A stretch of 38,247 nucleotides of DNA from Alphaproteobacteria bacterium (GCA_021776235.1 JAJFGG010000011.1:1-38247); one strand, 5' to 3'; positions 1 to 7,896 are shown, numbered from the stretch's first letter. Numbers and translations: made by a program. The notes: generated by a model from the letters alone, not told the origin.

Positions 1-150
1 CAGAACATCAACCGCGCGACCCAGGCCGATTTCAGGACCTGCCTGGATTGGGAAGCGGACCGCCTGGTCCGCGTCGCCCAGACCGAAGATCACAAGGAAG
101 CAGTGCGCGCCTTCATCGAAAAGCGGGCACCGGAATTCAAAGGGAATTAG
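1..150 (+). CDS. Enoyl-CoA hydratase/isomerase family protein, C-terminal fragment
   Basis: The window opens inside a reading frame that encodes 49 residues and stops with TAG at 148-150. The tail ends in a stretch around FIEKRAPEFKG, which is how many crotonase-fold enoyl-CoA hydratases and isomerases end (a helix, then F-x-x-KR-x-P-x-F-x-G). The catalytic core lies outside the window, so the reaction cannot be named. The stop codon abuts the ATG of the next gene, and the AAGGGA that serves as that gene's ribosome binding site lies inside this frame, so the two genes are almost certainly co-transcribed and translationally coupled. The family call rests on the tail alone. Confidence 0.6.
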   Translation, partial: QNINRATQADFRTCLDWEADRLVRVAQTEDHKEAVRAFIEKRAPEFKGN

Positions 151-921
151 ATGTCTAAGAAACCTGTCTGCTTGGTCATTGGAGCCGGCGCCGGCATCGG
201 CGGCAATGTTGGCAAGCGCTTCGCCCAGGGCGGCTATCATGCCGTCCTTTGCCGGCGCACGGGCCAGGACGGCCTGAATGCCCTGGTCGAAGATATCGAG
301 AGCGAGGGTGGTTCCGCATCCGGGTTTTTGCTGAACGCCATCGATGCCGATACGATTGAAGAGCACGTGGCCATGGTCGAAGCGGATTTTGGCGCTATCG
401 AAGTCGTGGTTTACAATCTGGGCGCCCAAATCGGCGACAAGAGCCTGAAGGAAACCAGCTACAAGGCATTCGAAATGGGTTGGCGTCTTGCCACCCTTGG
501 CCTGTTTCGCGTTGCCTCACAGGTCTGCCCCCTGATGGAAGAGCGCGGCAAAGGCACAATATTGGTGACCTCGGCAACGGCGGCGATGCGCGGCAACAAG
601 GGCCAGCATTCCCATGCCGCGGCCATGGGAGGACGGCGCATGCTTTGTCAAAGCCTCAACGCGGAATTTGGACCCAAGGGCATTCACGTGGCGCATATCC
701 TTATCGACGGCTCCGTCGATGCGCCCGACACTCTGGGCAAAATGCTTGGCCCGGAACGCTTCCAGGCGCTCAGAGAAAGTCGAGGCATGGAAAATGACGG
801 TCTGATGCTGCCGGCCAGGATCGCCGATACCTACTTCCATATATCCCAACAACATCGATCAACCTGGACCCACGAAATCGATATGCGTTCGTTCTCAGAC
901 CTGCCCTGGTGGAACCACTAG
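151..921 (+). CDS. SDR-family protein lacking the YxxxK catalytic pair
   Basis: A 256-residue single-domain Rossmann protein. GAGAGIG at residues 11-17 fits the nucleotide-binding glycine motif of short-chain dehydrogenases, N89 matches the first Asn of the NNAG motif, and S141 sits at the catalytic serine. The YxxxK motif is replaced: the aligned segment, residues 155-159, reads HAAAM, so neither Tyr nor Lys is present. The C-terminus (WTHEID then LPWW) resembles an SDR clade in which the Tyr is often Phe. It directly follows the enoyl-CoA hydratase tail, suggesting acyl-CoA metabolism. It probably binds NAD(P) but may not be a normal dehydrogenase. The start is fixed by the abutting upstream stop and the AAGGGA before it. 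Confidence 0.82.
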   Translation: MSKKPVCLVIGAGAGIGGNVGKRFAQGGYHAVLCRRTGQDGLNALVEDIESEGGSASGFLLNAIDADTIEEHVAMVEADFGAIEVVVYNLGAQIGDKSLKETSYKAFEMGWRLATLGLFRVASQVCPLMEERGKGTILVTSATAAMRGNKGQHSHAAAMGGRRMLCQSLNAEFGPKGIHVAHILIDGSVDAPDTLGKMLGPERFQALRESRGMENDGLMLPARIADTYFHISQQHRSTWTHEIDMRSFSDLPWWNH

Positions 922-953
922 ACCAGTTTCGATATTCATCGAATCAGGTCTAG
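918..953. terminator. Stop-codon-spanning inverted repeat (possible terminator)
   Basis: CTAGACC and TTCGAT pair with ATCGAA and GGTCTAG around an ATTC loop, giving 14 of 16 matched positions. The TAG stop of the preceding SDR lies inside the left arm. There is no T-run after it, so intrinsic termination is not assured. A related box ending in CGGTCTAG recurs at about 1060-1067. Confidence 0.35.
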
Positions 954-1292
954 CTATTGTCGCTCACGCTTGCACGCCAAGGCGCACCGCTCCGCGTGGG
1001 CGGCGCATTAGCGCCGGGCCGCCGTCGCGGCCTGGATTACGTAATTCGAAATCGAAATCGGTCTAGCGCCAAGATGACGAAATAGAGGCTCCTGCGGTAT
1101 TATACAAGCCGCGTCCGTGGAGGTCGACGAGACCGGAAGCGGCCCGGCTAACCGTCGCATGGGGTTGGTGCGGACAGCGCGTTCGCCGTCACGCGCGCGC
1201 GGCGCGGTCAAAGCCCAGAACTGCGCTGACAAGCTTTGGCGCCACAAGGTTTTCGCGGTCGTCTGCGGACGATCCCGGCATCGCCGCGGTGT
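954..1292. other. Intergenic stretch without a supported gene
   Basis: About 340 bases between the SDR and the small lipoprotein gene. Frames here are short and lack ribosome binding sites or family-like sequence. The only structure noticed is the second CGGTCTAG box near 1060-1067, preceded by a tandem CGAAAT, which echoes the right arm of the hairpin at 918-953. Confidence 0.4.
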
Positions 1293-1415
1293 TCAGGGGG
1301 CGTTTTGGGTACCACGTTCAAAGTAATGCTGCGGCGGCTCACCCGTCGATTTACATCCCGCCAAGCCAAGGAACAGGATCGTGAGCAACGCAGACGCAAA
1401 GAATGCTCTCTTCAT
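1293..1415 (-). CDS. Small putative lipoprotein (40 aa)
   Basis: The frame encodes a 40-residue protein with a textbook lipoprotein signal: positively charged KR at 2-3, a hydrophobic stretch to about residue 17, and the lipobox LAGC at 18-21. The mature part would be only 20 residues (Cys, Lys, Ser, then a polar tail ending NAP). A GGAA purine run lies a few bases before the ATG at 1415. In this size class the gene resembles entericidin-like envelope lipoproteins in layout only; I do not recognise the mature sequence. It stands alone and faces away from the parvulin gene. Confidence 0.5.
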   Translation of the reverse strand: MKRAFFASALLTILFLGLAGCKSTGEPPQHYFERGTQNAP

Positions 1416-1587
1416 ATTTTCCAGTTCCGTTGGATTGGTTGTCGCAAGCCCAGGTGGTGCCACGATACCGCGCCAGGCAACGGTCAACGTCAAATGAAAA
1501 ATTCGTGACCCTTGGTTTGCCGGGCAGCGCACGACGCAATGGCTGGTCCAACATTCCTTTGTGTTTGTACCAATGCACCTTGATAGG

Positions 1588-1616
1588 TTGATGTCGAGCC
1601 CGACTCCGGCTATTTA
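1588..1616 (+). promoter_or_regulatory. Possible sigma70-type promoter for the parvulin gene
   Basis: TTGATG at 1588-1593 and TATTTA at 1611-1616 are separated by 17 bases, about 45 bases upstream of the start at 1663. Found by eye; alphaproteobacterial promoters are often weak matches to this consensus. Confidence 0.25.
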
Positions 1617-1662
1617 CTGCGCCTGGGTTTCATAATCACAGTATTCATCAAGGAGCAGATCC

Positions 1663-1944
1663 ATGGCGCAAGCCACTGCAAGACACATATTGGTCGACAC
1701 CGAGGCGCTTTGCGAAGAGCTCAAGAGCAAAATTGCCGGCGGCGCAGATTTTGCCGAACTGGCTCGTGAGCACTCGTCCTGCCCATCAGGCAGCAGCGGC
1801 GGCGACCTTGGTTCATTTGGTCCCGGCCAAATGGTTCCGGAATTCGACACGGTCGTGTTCAGCGCCAATGTCAACGAGGTTCAGGGGCCCGTGAAAACCC
1901 AGTTTGGCTATCACCTGCTTGAAGTTACCAGCCGCACCGACTGA
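1663..1944 (+). CDS. Parvulin-type peptidylprolyl isomerase (PpiC family)
   Basis: A 93-residue protein that is a bare parvulin domain, the length of E. coli PpiC. Family features are visible in order: ARHILV at residues 6-11, the G-x-DFAELARE-S helix, the SGSSGGDLG loop, a long segment with MVPEFD, and the terminal FGYHLLEV strand carrying the conserved His. Parvulins catalyse cis/trans isomerisation of Xaa-Pro bonds. With no signal peptide it should act in the cytoplasm, unlike SurA or PrsA. The start is supported by AAGGAGC before the ATG. It appears to be a single-gene transcription unit, with a convergent SDR gene following at once. Confidence 0.93.
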   Translation: MAQATARHILVDTEALCEELKSKIAGGADFAELAREHSSCPSGSSGGDLGSFGPGQMVPEFDTVVFSANVNEVQGPVKTQFGYHLLEVTSRTD

Positions 1945-1962
1945 TGCCTCTGATGGTAGGGG

Positions 1963-2742
1963 TCAGGCCGTGGTGCCGCCATCGACGGCGAGTGCCGCGC
2001 CGGTAACGAACGAAGCCTCGTCCGACAGCAGGAACAGCGCGGCATTCGCCATTTCGTCCGGCTGGGCCGGCCGGCCGAGGGCGTTCTGACCGGCACGGGC
2101 ACGGACCAACTCTTCCGGATCCCTGCCATGGGTTGCCTGCTGATCCGGCCGGGCCACGAATACACGCAACATCGGTGTGTCCGTCGCCCCGGGGCAGATC
2201 GCATTGAAGCGGATACCCTCTTTCCCATAACGTTTCGCCATGGCTTTGACAAAGCCAACCACACCATGCTTGACGGCGGAATAGACCGGACTGAATTGCG
2301 AGCCGACAAGCCCGGAGGTGGAAGCGGTATAGAGCAGCGATCCGCCGCCGCGCACCCGCAGCTCGGGCAGTTGCGCTTCCGTCGAGATTAGGATGGTGCG
2401 TAGGTTCAGAGTCATGGCGAGGTCATAGTCCGCCATATCGATGCCCTCCACCGAGGCCGGCCCCGGGTGGCCGACATGGTTCCAGGCAAAGTCGAGCCCG
2501 CCCAATGCATTTGCGGCCTCCTTGACGACCCGGACTGAATCGGCGTCCTTGGTAAGGTCAGCCGCTATACCAACGGCCTTGCCGCCCGCCGCCTCGATCT
2601 CGTCGACGACGGCTTTGACACCCGCCTCGTCAATGTCGACCACGGCGACCGCCGCGCCCTCCTGGGCGAAACGGATCGCGCCGGCGCGGCCCATTCCCGA
2701 CGCCGCCGCCGTCACCATCCCCAATTTTCCTTGCATCCGCAT
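1963..2742 (-). CDS. SDR-family NAD-dependent oxidoreductase
   Basis: A 259-residue classical short-chain dehydrogenase. TAAASGMG at 11-18 is the nucleotide-binding turn, D36 after the second strand favours NAD(H), NHVG at 88-91 replaces NNAG, and S141, Y154 and K158 (YSAVK) form the catalytic set. The GGTTA-like C-terminus with a preceding VTG segment is also typical. An AGGAGGAG run precedes the ATG at 2742. It is the last gene of the minus-strand cluster with amidohydrolase and creatinase, 47 bases after the creatinase stop, so it probably acts on a metabolite of that pathway. The substrate cannot be named from sequence. Confidence 0.9.
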   Translation of the reverse strand: MRMQGKLGMVTAAASGMGRAGAIRFAQEGAAVAVVDIDEAGVKAVVDEIEAAGGKAVGIAADLTKDADSVRVVKEAANALGGLDFAWNHVGHPGPASVEGIDMADYDLAMTLNLRTILISTEAQLPELRVRGGGSLLYTASTSGLVGSQFSPVYSAVKHGVVGFVKAMAKRYGKEGIRFNAICPGATDTPMLRVFVARPDQQATHGRDPEELVRARAGQNALGRPAQPDEMANAALFLLSDEASFVTGAALAVDGGTTA

Positions 2743-2789
2743 TATGATCTCCTCCTCTGCGCTATCCTGAACTTGCCATCTGAAATTGC

Positions 2790-4004
2790 TTAGGCGCCAA
2801 TGATGTTATGCTCCGGTCCGAACGGGAACCCGGTAATATTCTCGCTGTCCGCCTCGCCGATGATCAGGATGTCGTGCTCGCGGTAGCCGCCGGCACCGGC
2901 GTGGCCGTCGGGGAACATGATCATTGGTTCCATGGAGACCACCATGCCCGGTTGCAGCACGGTTTCCACGTCTTCGCGCAGTTCCACCGCCGCTTCCCTG
3001 CCGTAATAATGGCTCAACACGCCAAATGAATGTCCATAGCCGAATGAACGATATTTAAGCAGATCGTGGCGGCGATAGGTTTCGTTCAGTTCCTTGGCGA
3101 TGTCGCAGCATCTGGCGCCGGGTCGGATCAACCGCAACCCCTGGCGATGGACCTCGCAATTTATCTCCCATAATCTGAGTTGCTCGGGATTGGCGAATTC
3201 GCAGAACAGGGTGCGTTCAAGCGCGGTGTAATAACCAAAGATCATGGGAAAGCAGTTCAAGCTCAGGATATCGCCTGATTGAATGACCCGATTGGTCACG
3301 GGATTATGGGCGCCATCGGTGTTTATGCCCGATTGGAACCAGGTCCAGCTATCCATCAACTCAACGAAAGGACAACTGCGGGCGATCTCGCGGATCATTG
3401 CCGTGTTAGAAGCGATGGCGATCTCGTGCTCCGGCACGCCGGCCGCGACCGCCTCGACGCATGTCCGCCCACCAAGTTCGCATATGCGGGCGCCGGTCCT
3501 GATAAGGTCCAGTTCAGCCGGCGACTTTATGGTCCGCTGCCACATGGTGGCCGCTGCAACATCGACAAACTCTATGTCCGGGAAGGCCTCTACCAGTTGG
3601 CGATGGAATTCCAGGCTGACCTGGTCAAATTCAATGCCCAGGCGCCTAACCTTTGGCAGCAATTGCCGCAGTGCACGGAAATAATTATCCTTGCGCCAAT
3701 CGGTATAGACGATGTTTTCGGCGCGGCTCCGGCGCCAGGGTTGCCCGCCATCGATAGCAGCCGTCACCGTCGTGGCGCCATCACCGTCAATCACCAGGGC
3801 GTATTTACGACCAAAATAGCAATACAGAAAGCCGGAAAAGTAACAGATATTGTGATACGAGGTGAAAAGGCAGGCGTCAATATCGTGCTCTGCCGCATAG
3901 GCTCGGATGTCCGCCTGCCGGCGGTGCATCTCCTGCTCGGAAAAGGGTGACCAGCTTTTTTCGCCATTCCGCCAACTTGTAACGTGCTGCAAATCATCTT
4001 GCAT
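2790..4004 (-). CDS. Creatinase (creatine amidinohydrolase)
   Basis: A 404-residue pita-bread fold protein that closely follows the Pseudomonas creatinase sequence as I remember it, nearly end to end and at the same length. Creatinase hydrolyses creatine to sarcosine and urea. Residues matching its active site are all present, shifted mostly by one: F64 and R66 (FGR), H233 in GAHNPVT, E263 in TALER, H325 in GYGHSFG, R336 in YYGRE, and E359 in SMEPM. The M24 metal ligands are replaced, as in creatinase and unlike aminopeptidase P. The ribosome binding site GGGAG lies in the end of the upstream amidohydrolase gene, which it overlaps by 11 bases. No creatininase or sarcosine oxidase gene is in the window. 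A related M24 hydrolase is the alternative. Confidence 0.9.
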   Translation of the reverse strand: MQDDLQHVTSWRNGEKSWSPFSEQEMHRRQADIRAYAAEHDIDACLFTSYHNICYFSGFLYCYFGRKYALVIDGDGATTVTAAIDGGQPWRRSRAENIVYTDWRKDNYFRALRQLLPKVRRLGIEFDQVSLEFHRQLVEAFPDIEFVDVAAATMWQRTIKSPAELDLIRTGARICELGGRTCVEAVAAGVPEHEIAIASNTAMIREIARSCPFVELMDSWTWFQSGINTDGAHNPVTNRVIQSGDILSLNCFPMIFGYYTALERTLFCEFANPEQLRLWEINCEVHRQGLRLIRPGARCCDIAKELNETYRRHDLLKYRSFGYGHSFGVLSHYYGREAAVELREDVETVLQPGMVVSMEPMIMFPDGHAGAGGYREHDILIIGEADSENITGFPFGPEHNIIGA

Positions 4005-4857
4005 CGGTTACTCCCATGATCGGCGAAGGTGTCCAGTCGTAAACTCGCCGCAGGGTCCCGCCCATCAGGTTCGCGCGGTCGCTCTCCGACAGGCGGTCGG
4101 TGTGACGAAAGGGCTCCACCCCCTCGGCATAGGTCAGCAGATTGACCGCCCGGGTCCAGTCCGTGCCCCACATGCAGCGCGCGAAGCCAAATGCGTCGAA
4201 GATCCGGCCCAGGGGATCCCAGAGATCATTGTAAGGGGCCGCTTCGTGAGACAGCGTGCAGGCGCCGGTGATTTTGACCGCAATGTTATCGAATTTCGCC
4301 AGATCGAGGAGCTTCGGCAGTTCTGCAAACGGCTCCGGCGGCGGCGGCGGTACGAATGGTTGTTGCAGGCCAAGATGATCGATTATCAATGTTGTGTTGG
4401 GATTCTTCGCGGCAAGCGCCGCCACCTGTTCCAGACGTCCCCAAGATAAAAGGTTGACCGGTAAAGAGTGGCGGGCGGCGGCGGCGAGAACCCGGTTGAT
4501 ACCGGGATCGTCAGGATCGTTCGAAACCCCTTCGCCCATCATAATTCTGATTGCGACGGTGCCCTTCATCGCGGCCCAGGCCGCGATTGTTTCGGCCACT
4601 GCGGGATCGTTCGGGTCGACTGGCTTGATCAAGCCAAACCGGCCCGGATGCGCCGCGTGAACAGCAATCGCATAGCTGGCGTCGTATTGGTACATGGTCC
4701 ACACCGAGACCAGCAAGGCACCATCGACGTCAACAGCGTCCATCGCCGCGACCATGTCATCGCCTGTTACCTCCGGAGGGCCCGCGAGAACCGCCACCCA
4801 GGGGCGGCCTGGGTGGTTGCGTTCGTAAACGTGGACTTGAGCGTCAATCGTCAACAT
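3994..4857 (-). CDS. Amidohydrolase family protein (PF04909-like)
   Basis: A TIM-barrel metal-dependent hydrolase of about 287 residues. Features of the amidohydrolase-2 family are visible: the N-terminal IDAQVH (the family's DxHxH with its first His as Gln), an IIDHLG strand in the middle, and the MWGTDW motif supplying a late catalytic Asp. Members hydrolyse lactones, amides or decarboxylate aromatic acids; the substrate is unknown. I start it at the second ATG (4857) because GGAAGG sits nine bases before it; the ATG at 4866 touches that run and is too close. Its 3' end overlaps creatinase, so the two are translationally coupled, implying a joint pathway for a creatine-like amide. The hairpin element at 4948-5109 lies just upstream. 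Confidence 0.85.
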   Translation of the reverse strand: MLTIDAQVHVYERNHPGRPWVAVLAGPPEVTGDDMVAAMDAVDVDGALLVSVWTMYQYDASYAIAVHAAHPGRFGLIKPVDPNDPAVAETIAAWAAMKGTVAIRIMMGEGVSNDPDDPGINRVLAAAARHSLPVNLLSWGRLEQVAALAAKNPNTTLIIDHLGLQQPFVPPPPPEPFAELPKLLDLAKFDNIAVKITGACTLSHEAAPYNDLWDPLGRIFDAFGFARCMWGTDWTRAVNLLTYAEGVEPFRHTDRLSESDRANLMGGTLRRVYDWTPSPIMGVTDAR

Positions 4858-4947
4858 TGCTGCCATCCTTCCAACTGCCGGATTTAGCTCGAAATCTTAT
4901 TGTAAGGGCCGCCGGCGCCAAAGGAAATTCGCCCCGGGATGCTATTG

Positions 4948-5109
4948 ATACCAACCCGCGTTGATAGGGACCCATAGAGATCGTCTCCGTGCTGCCTTTT
5001 GGATGGCGTCGCCCACGACTGACGATACCCCGTATCGCTGCGTCGCACGCTCCTACCCAAAAGCCCTCGCAAGGCGTCTCTATGGGTTCCTATCAGCGCG
5101 GGTTGGTAT
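4948..5109. repeat. 162 bp hairpin element, copy 1
   Basis: Outer arms 4948-4980 and 5077-5109 are 33-base inverted repeats, matching at 31 positions; the two exceptions are T/G and G/T, which would be wobble pairs in a plus-sense RNA. A mini-hairpin CGATAC-CCC-GTATCG lies at 5023-5037. A second element at 32917-33076 shares the inner arms (GATAGG, ACCCATAGAGA) but has different outer arm bases and an inverted core. The right arm overlaps the last codons and stop of the glycosyltransferase gene. No transposase is encoded. It could be a non-autonomous mobile element or a structured RNA. Confidence 0.8.
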
Positions 5110-5809
5110 TAGCCCGCCGGCGACGGGGGCTGCGTTGCGAATTGTAGAGCCGCGCCAGTCGATCCGGCGAAATGCCCAGGTGATACAGAGCATGTATCAC
5201 CAGCCAACCGAGGACGATGGCCACCGGATGCCGTCCGACGAAACGCCGGGCCGACGTGAGCAACGGCGGATCGCAAATGCAACAGGTCGCACCGGCTCTT
5301 TCAAGACGGCGGGTGAAATCATAATCTTCCATCAGTGCTATGGGGCGCAGCCCGCCAAGGGCCTCGTACACGGATCGGCGGACAAAGATCCCGGAATCGC
5401 CATAGTAGATACCGCGGCGGCGCAACCAGGCGTAAAAGCCGTTGAGCCATTGGCTGAAGCCGTCGCCACCGTCGAAAGTCAATTGGAAATTGCCGCCGAT
5501 GATTGTCGGCGATGCCAAGAGTATTTCCGCGATCCGGGCCAGGCCGCCAGCGGGAAATACTGAATCCGCATGCAGAAAAAGAAAAATGTCGCCGTTGGCT
5601 GCGCCGGCTCCGGTTCGCATTTGCCGGCCGCGGCCGGGTTCCGAGCCAAGGCATCTGGCCCCGGCCCGCGCCGCCAGTTCAACGGTGCCGTCGCCACTGC
5701 CCCCGTCGACGACGATAATCTCGCAGGGCGTTGTCTCTGCGCAAAGGCTGAGCAATAGACGCGGCAGGTTTCCGGCTTCGTTGAAGGTTGGGATGATGAC
5801 CGAGATCAT
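5093..5809 (-). CDS. Glycosyltransferase family 2, TIGR04283 (arsenosugar-type) subgroup
   Basis: A 238-residue GT-A fold enzyme. It begins ISVIIPTFNEAGN and carries VVDGGSGDGT, GRGRQM, LFLHADS (the DXD-like metal site), YGDSGIFVRR and LMEDYDF with the ED base region; this set is characteristic of the TIGR04283 glycosyltransferases, some of which occur near arsenosugar genes. No ars genes are visible here, so the acceptor is open. The start at 5809 is chosen because AAGGAGG lies six bases before it; an upstream GTG would place that run inside the gene. The last codons (NTNPR and stop) lie inside the hairpin element, so the natural C-terminus may have been replaced by an insertion. Confidence 0.87.
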   Translation of the reverse strand: MISVIIPTFNEAGNLPRLLLSLCAETTPCEIIVVDGGSGDGTVELAARAGARCLGSEPGRGRQMRTGAGAANGDIFLFLHADSVFPAGGLARIAEILLASPTIIGGNFQLTFDGGDGFSQWLNGFYAWLRRRGIYYGDSGIFVRRSVYEALGGLRPIALMEDYDFTRRLERAGATCCICDPPLLTSARRFVGRHPVAIVLGWLVIHALYHLGISPDRLARLYNSQRSPRRRRANTNPR

Positions 5810-5934
5810 GGACGCCTCCTTCACAAAGCCTGTCCGCCGCGCCTGGTTTGGTCAAGCGCGCCCTAATGTCCCAAGGCGGAGTCCTGCCATCGGGCGTGGC
5901 ATTATCCGGCAAAAGACGCCGCAAATCGTCGCCG

Positions 5935-7896
5935 TTACGCAACCTTTCGTGCGCGGCGCAGAAACAGGTTCGCGCCATAAGTCGCGGCGAACAGGACGGC
6001 GGCGGCCATGTAGCTGTACTTGTCGGTGTAAATGAAGCCAGCGGCCGCGATCAGCAAGGCGATCCGCGAGGGCCATTGGAGGGCTCCGACGCCGTACAAA
6101 TAGCCCTCGAAGCCGGCGGACATAAGCATCACCGCGACGACGCAGGCTGAAATCGAAACGATGATGGCATCGGGCTCACCGCGCATGATCAATGAAGGAG
6201 TCAGCACGATGATGAAGGGCAGAATGAATTTGATGGAGCCCAATCGCATCGCCAGGAACGCCGTCTCCATGGCGCCGGACTTCGCGATCACCGCCGCCGC
6301 CACCGCCGCCAATGCGACCGGCGGCGTGATGTAGGACATCATGCCCCAGTAGAGGATGAAGAGGTGGCTGGCGATCGGATCCAGGCCAAATTCGATCAGG
6401 GCAGGTCCCAGGACGATGGCGAGAAAGATGTAACAGGCGCTGACCGTGACGCCCATGCCCAGGAGAAAACTCGTCGCCGCGCCCATGGCGAGGAGAAAGG
6501 GGAGATTTCCGTCCGCGTATCCTAGCAGTTCCCGCGAGAACGCGCCGCCGACGCCGGTGAACGCCAGGGACCCGACAATGACGCCGATACCCGCGAGAAT
6601 GGCGATTATGCTTGAAATTATCGAGGCGGATTCGATGATGAGCTCGCGAAACTTCGCCAAGTTAAAGCGGCGCCCCTTCTTGCGGAATATGGTCGCGGAT
6701 ACCAGCAAAACGATGGTCGCATAATAAGGCGCATACAATTCGATCCGCGCCCAGACCAGCAGATACACCAGCAGGAACAGACTGAATAAATAGAACCAGC
6801 CATCCTTCAAGGTGCTCAATAGGCTGGGAATTTCCGCGGCCGGCTGTCCTTGCAGGCCTTTTACGGCGGCGTAACAATCGACCTGCAGCAGAAGCGCCAA
6901 GTAGAACAAAAACGACGGCACCGCCGCCGCGATCACGATGTCGCGGTAGGGTATGTTCAGGAATTCCGCCATCAGAAATGCGACGGCCCCCATGACCGGC
7001 GGCATCAAGGTCCCGCCGGTGGACGCGCACGCCTCCACCGAGGCGGCGTAGGCCGGCTTGTAGCCCGCCCGCTTCATGGTTGGAATGGTCAATTGCCCCG
7101 TTGTCACGACGTTGGAAATGACGCTGCCGCTGAGCGAACCGAAGAAGCCGCTGGAAAGAATGGCGACCTTGGCGGGGCCGCCCCTGGTCTTGCCAAGCAG
7201 GGCGGCGGCGAAATTCATGAAGAATTCACCGCCGCCCGTGACCACCAAGGCCGATCCGAAGACAAGAAATCCAATAAGAATGTTTCCCGCGACCCGCATG
7301 GGCATGCCAACGATGCTCTCGAAACCCATCCCGAAGGCGCGAAACAATTCAAGCGGGCCCTTGCCGGCACCCCAGAGAAAGCCGGGCGCATAGTCCGTCC
7401 ACAATGGAAAGGTGAAAAAGACCAGGCAAACACCGAACAGGATTGTCCCACCGGCACGGCGCACACCCTCCATGGCGAGAAAACACAATATGGCGGCCGC
7501 CGTCGTCGGACCGGGCGGGGCGATGATATCCCAACCCTTAAGGACCATATCGCCGCCGTGATAGGACAGGTACAGCGACGTGAGCAGGGAAACCGCGAAG
7601 AAGCCCCAATCGTACAGGGGGACATGACCGGCATCCCTTTTTCGCCCCGGAAAGATCAGGTATGCAAGCGAGAGAAAAATCGCGATTAATAGGTAGTAAT
7701 ACTGATTATCGATCAGTACGTAGCCAAAGGCGTTCAAACTGAACGTCTGGTTGATGGCGACGACGATTCCAAAGCCGCCGAGAAACAGCGTTATCCAGTA
7801 TACGGGACCGGTAATGCGGGCCTTGCCCACCTCCTCGTAGGCTTCCAGTGGCGGTTCAACATCCGGGTCATCGGATCGATCGGATTGTGCCGCCAT
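5935..7896 (-). CDS. TRAP transporter fused permease (4TM/12TM, TAXI type)
   Basis: A membrane protein of about 653 residues combining the small DctQ-like and large DctM-like permease parts in one chain, as in TAXI-type TRAP transporters. Many hydrophobic helices are visible. Conserved DctM-like segments include GSLSGSVISNVVTTGQLTIPTMKRAGY-like residues around the first half and GGTLMPPVMGAVAF shortly after, plus a repeat of this pattern (TPPVALAAVAAAVIAKSG) in the second half. These systems import organic acids or other small solutes using an ion gradient and a periplasmic binding protein, but none is encoded next to it. AGGAG lies eight bases before the ATG at 7896. The glycosyltransferase follows after about 125 bases. 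Confidence 0.93.
   Translation of the reverse strand: MAAQSDRSDDPDVEPPLEAYEEVGKARITGPVYWITLFLGGFGIVVAINQTFSLNAFGYVLIDNQYYYLLIAIFLSLAYLIFPGRKRDAGHVPLYDWGFFAVSLLTSLYLSYHGGDMVLKGWDIIAPPGPTTAAAILCFLAMEGVRRAGGTILFGVCLVFFTFPLWTDYAPGFLWGAGKGPLELFRAFGMGFESIVGMPMRVAGNILIGFLVFGSALVVTGGGEFFMNFAAALLGKTRGGPAKVAILSSGFFGSLSGSVISNVVTTGQLTIPTMKRAGYKPAYAASVEACASTGGTLMPPVMGAVAFLMAEFLNIPYRDIVIAAAVPSFLFYLALLLQVDCYAAVKGLQGQPAAEIPSLLSTLKDGWFYLFSLFLLVYLLVWARIELYAPYYATIVLLVSATIFRKKGRRFNLAKFRELIIESASIISSIIAILAGIGVIVGSLAFTGVGGAFSRELLGYADGNLPFLLAMGAATSFLLGMGVTVSACYIFLAIVLGPALIEFGLDPIASHLFILYWGMMSYITPPVALAAVAAAVIAKSGAMETAFLAMRLGSIKFILPFIIVLTPSLIMRGEPDAIIVSISACVVAVMLMSAGFEGYLYGVGALQWPSRIALLIAAAGFIYTDKYSYMAAAVLFAATYGANLFLRRARKVA

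Noticed and set aside
4948-5109. Reading the hairpin element as an IS or CRISPR
   Set aside because: No transposase frame, no repeated spacers; only 160 bp with inverted arms.
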